Shown here: one piece after another, positions 6,313 to 7,190 of the stretch
How the letters are laid out: every line of letters starts with the position of its first letter
Position numbering within the stretch: position 1 is the stretch's first letter
Origin: Bacteroidales bacterium
Lineage (GTDB): Bacteria; Bacteroidota; Bacteroidia; Bacteroidales; WCHB1-69
Direction: 5' to 3'
NCBI GenBank assembly: GCA_012518765.1
Contig: JAAYRN010000147.1
Location: 1 to 7,190 of the forward strand
DNA length: 7,190 nucleotides
Translations under genes and position numbers: made by a program
The notes under the pieces: model-generated
Told to the model about the DNA's origin: nothing
Database searches by the model: none
Seen by the model: the letters and a program-made list of their open reading frames with translations, nothing else

Positions 6313-6978
6313 TTATTCAGCTAATTTACGTAAAGCCTGAGGAATAAGTATTTTTACTTTCTTTTTATCTATTAAAATAGTTTTATCTTTTTGCATTTCA
6401 GTCAAAGTTCTTGATAGTGAAGGTCTGGCTACTCCTAATAAATCGGCTAAGCGTTGATGAGAAACCATATTAAACGTATCTTTTTCGTGTATTTTCATTT
6501 GTGTCAACAAGTAATCGGCTATTTTTCCTTTCAAACTCAATTTGTAAATATTCAACTTTTTGTTTAAAAAATAAGTTTGCTCAGATATTATTTGAAGAAA
6601 ATTAATCAGCACCTGAGTATTCCGTTGCATTACATTCATAAAATCGTCTCGTGGAATAAATAAAACCTCACATTTATTTGTAGCATAAACACTTACAGGA
6701 AAACGATTATCTTCAATATATACAAAGGCAGGTGCCAAAATGCTGGGAGCTGTAAATTCTTCTACAATTTCGACCTTCCCGCCGTAATTAATTTTTTCAG
6801 CAACCGCATCCCCGCTGTATAATATCACCACATTGACACAAATATCGTTTTGAAAAACAATGATTGAATCCTTACTATAGGTTTTTTTTGTGTACCTGAC
6901 ACTATCTAAAATCTGTCTTACTTGCTTTGTATCAATTCCTTGAAACAATTTAGAAGCTATTATTTTATTTTCTATCAT
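6313..6978 (-). CDS. hcpR: Crp/Fnr-family transcription regulator, probable HcpR
   Basis: 221 residues. The N-terminal cyclic-nucleotide-binding-like beta barrel covers about 12-130. A dimerisation helix lies around 112-145. A Crp-type winged helix-turn-helix covers about 147-218, with VSHQRLADLLGVARPSLSRTL (172-192) as the DNA-reading part. The gene is divergent from hcp with 91 bases between starts and a Crp-type palindrome in the gap, as in HcpR regulators of Bacteroidetes and Desulfovibrio that switch on hcp under nitrite or nitric oxide stress. Only two cysteines (47 and 103) are present and no N-terminal cysteine cluster, so it is not an Fnr-type iron-sulfur sensor. The segment ILAPAFVYIEDNRFPV (80-95) replaces the GELAL...R cassette that binds cAMP phosphate in Crp, so cAMP is an unlikely ligand. 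Haem-based sensing is known for the Porphyromonas protein and is only an analogy here. The palindrome begins 15 bases before this gene, suggesting self-regulation. Confidence 0.85.
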   Translation of the reverse strand: MIENKIIASKLFQGIDTKQVRQILDSVRYTKKTYSKDSIIVFQNDICVNVVILYSGDAVAEKINYGGKVEIVEEFTAPSILAPAFVYIEDNRFPVSVYATNKCEVLFIPRDDFMNVMQRNTQVLINFLQIISEQTYFLNKKLNIYKLSLKGKIADYLLTQMKIHEKDTFNMVSHQRLADLLGVARPSLSRTLTEMQKDKTILIDKKKVKILIPQALRKLAE

Positions 6979-6992
6979 CTTTTTGGTTTTTC

Positions 6993-7008
6993 TGTAACAT
7001 AGATTACA
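6993..7008. promoter_or_regulatory. Crp/Fnr-type operator, probable HcpR binding site
   Basis: TGTAA (6993-6997) and TTACA (7004-7008) form a perfect palindrome around a six-base spacer (CATAGA), the half-site geometry of Crp/Fnr sites. Its centre (7000.5) is 33 bases from the centre of the hcp -7 box, so about 40-41 bases before the inferred hcp transcription start. Crp/Fnr proteins activate from that class II position. No TTTG -33 element is found at the right place, which fits a promoter that depends on an activator. On the other strand the site lies 15-30 bases before the regulator's ATG and could repress it. Confidence 0.7.
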
Positions 7009-7029
7009 AAAAACATGCCTTACATTGTA

Positions 7030-7037
7030 TACTTTTG
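7030..7037 (+). promoter_or_regulatory. Promoter -7 box of hcp
   Basis: TACTTTTG is an exact TAnnTTTG match, predicting a transcript start near 7041 and a leader of about 29 bases before the hcp ATG. The surrounding eleven bases (7028-7038) equal those of the purE promoter. Confidence 0.6.
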
Positions 7038-7069
7038 TTTTGAATTTAAAATTTATAAAAATAAAGAAT

Positions 7070-7190
7070 ATGAGTACAATGTTTTGTTCACAATGTCAAG
7101 AAACAGCACAAAATACCGGTTGTGTTACAAGAGGTGTTTGTGGTAAACCATCTGATGTTTCAAACTACCAAGATCTACTAATCTACGTAT
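7070..7190 (+). CDS. hcp: Hybrid cluster protein (hydroxylamine reductase), N-terminus only
   Basis: The frame from ATG 7070 is open to the window edge, giving 40 complete codons of a protein that is usually about 530-550 residues. The start, MSTMFCSQCQETAQNTGC and then GVCGKPSDVSNYQDLLIYV, is the typical Hcp N-terminus. Cysteines 6, 9, 18 and 24 give spacing C-x2-C-x8-C-x5-C, as in Hcp of strict anaerobes, where they bind a [4Fe-4S] cluster; enterobacterial Hcp has wider spacing and binds [2Fe-2S]. Hcp contains a second, hybrid Fe-S-O cluster (ligands beyond the window) and reduces nitric oxide or hydroxylamine in the cytoplasm, protecting against nitrosative stress. The start lies after an A-rich leader (AATAAAGAAT). 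Three residues precede the Met4-Phe-Cys at which many homologues begin, so ATG 7079 is an alternative start. The divergent regulator and palindrome indicate stress control. Confidence 0.93.
   Translation, partial: MSTMFCSQCQETAQNTGCVTRGVCGKPSDVSNYQDLLIYV

Overview
The window looks like a chromosomal segment from an anaerobic member of the Bacteroidetes, probably the order Bacteroidales. The DNA is AT-rich, and several genes have a Bacteroidetes-type -7 box (TAnnTTTG) upstream. Most start codons follow A-rich leaders without a Shine-Dalgarno sequence. One secreted protein ends in a type IX secretion (Por) sorting domain. The hybrid cluster protein at the right edge has the cysteine spacing typical of anaerobes. 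I see no insertion sequence, CRISPR array, tRNA or rRNA.

Layout, left to right. The 3' part of a citrulline/arginine-type guanidino hydrolase gene (ctlX-like, +) enters at base 2 and stops at 442. A 342-base gap (443-784) follows and is not empty. It holds a plausible promoter, a short hairpin at the expected transcript start, a weak 30-codon reading frame, a 13-codon reading frame that begins Met-Asp-Glu-Asp-Pro, and two mutually exclusive hairpins. One of those hairpins buries an unusually strong ribosome binding site. The gap leads into mgtE (+), a complete magnesium transporter/channel. Next is purE (+), a purine biosynthesis mutase with its own -7 box. It converges on a C10 (streptopain-like) cysteine protease gene on the minus strand, with only four bases between the two stop codons. 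Upstream of the protease, also on the minus strand, are rmuC and a Crp/Fnr-family regulator that is probably HcpR. The regulator is divergent from hcp (+), which runs off the right end.

Two regulatory arrangements stand out. (1) The mgtE leader resembles in logic, though not in sequence, the leader-peptide control of enterobacterial Mg2+ transporters. An acidic/proline peptide of the kind that destabilises ribosomes at low Mg2+ precedes a three-segment RNA fold that could hide or expose the mgtE ribosome binding site. I know of no description of this in Bacteroidetes, and it is the best candidate here for an undescribed system. (2) Between hcpR and hcp lies a near-perfect Crp-type palindrome (TGTAA-N6-TTACA). 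Its centre is about 40-41 bases upstream of the hcp start inferred from the -7 box, the position expected for direct activation by a Crp/Fnr protein under nitrosative stress.

The remaining genes (purE, the protease, rmuC) appear to be independent units rather than one operon.
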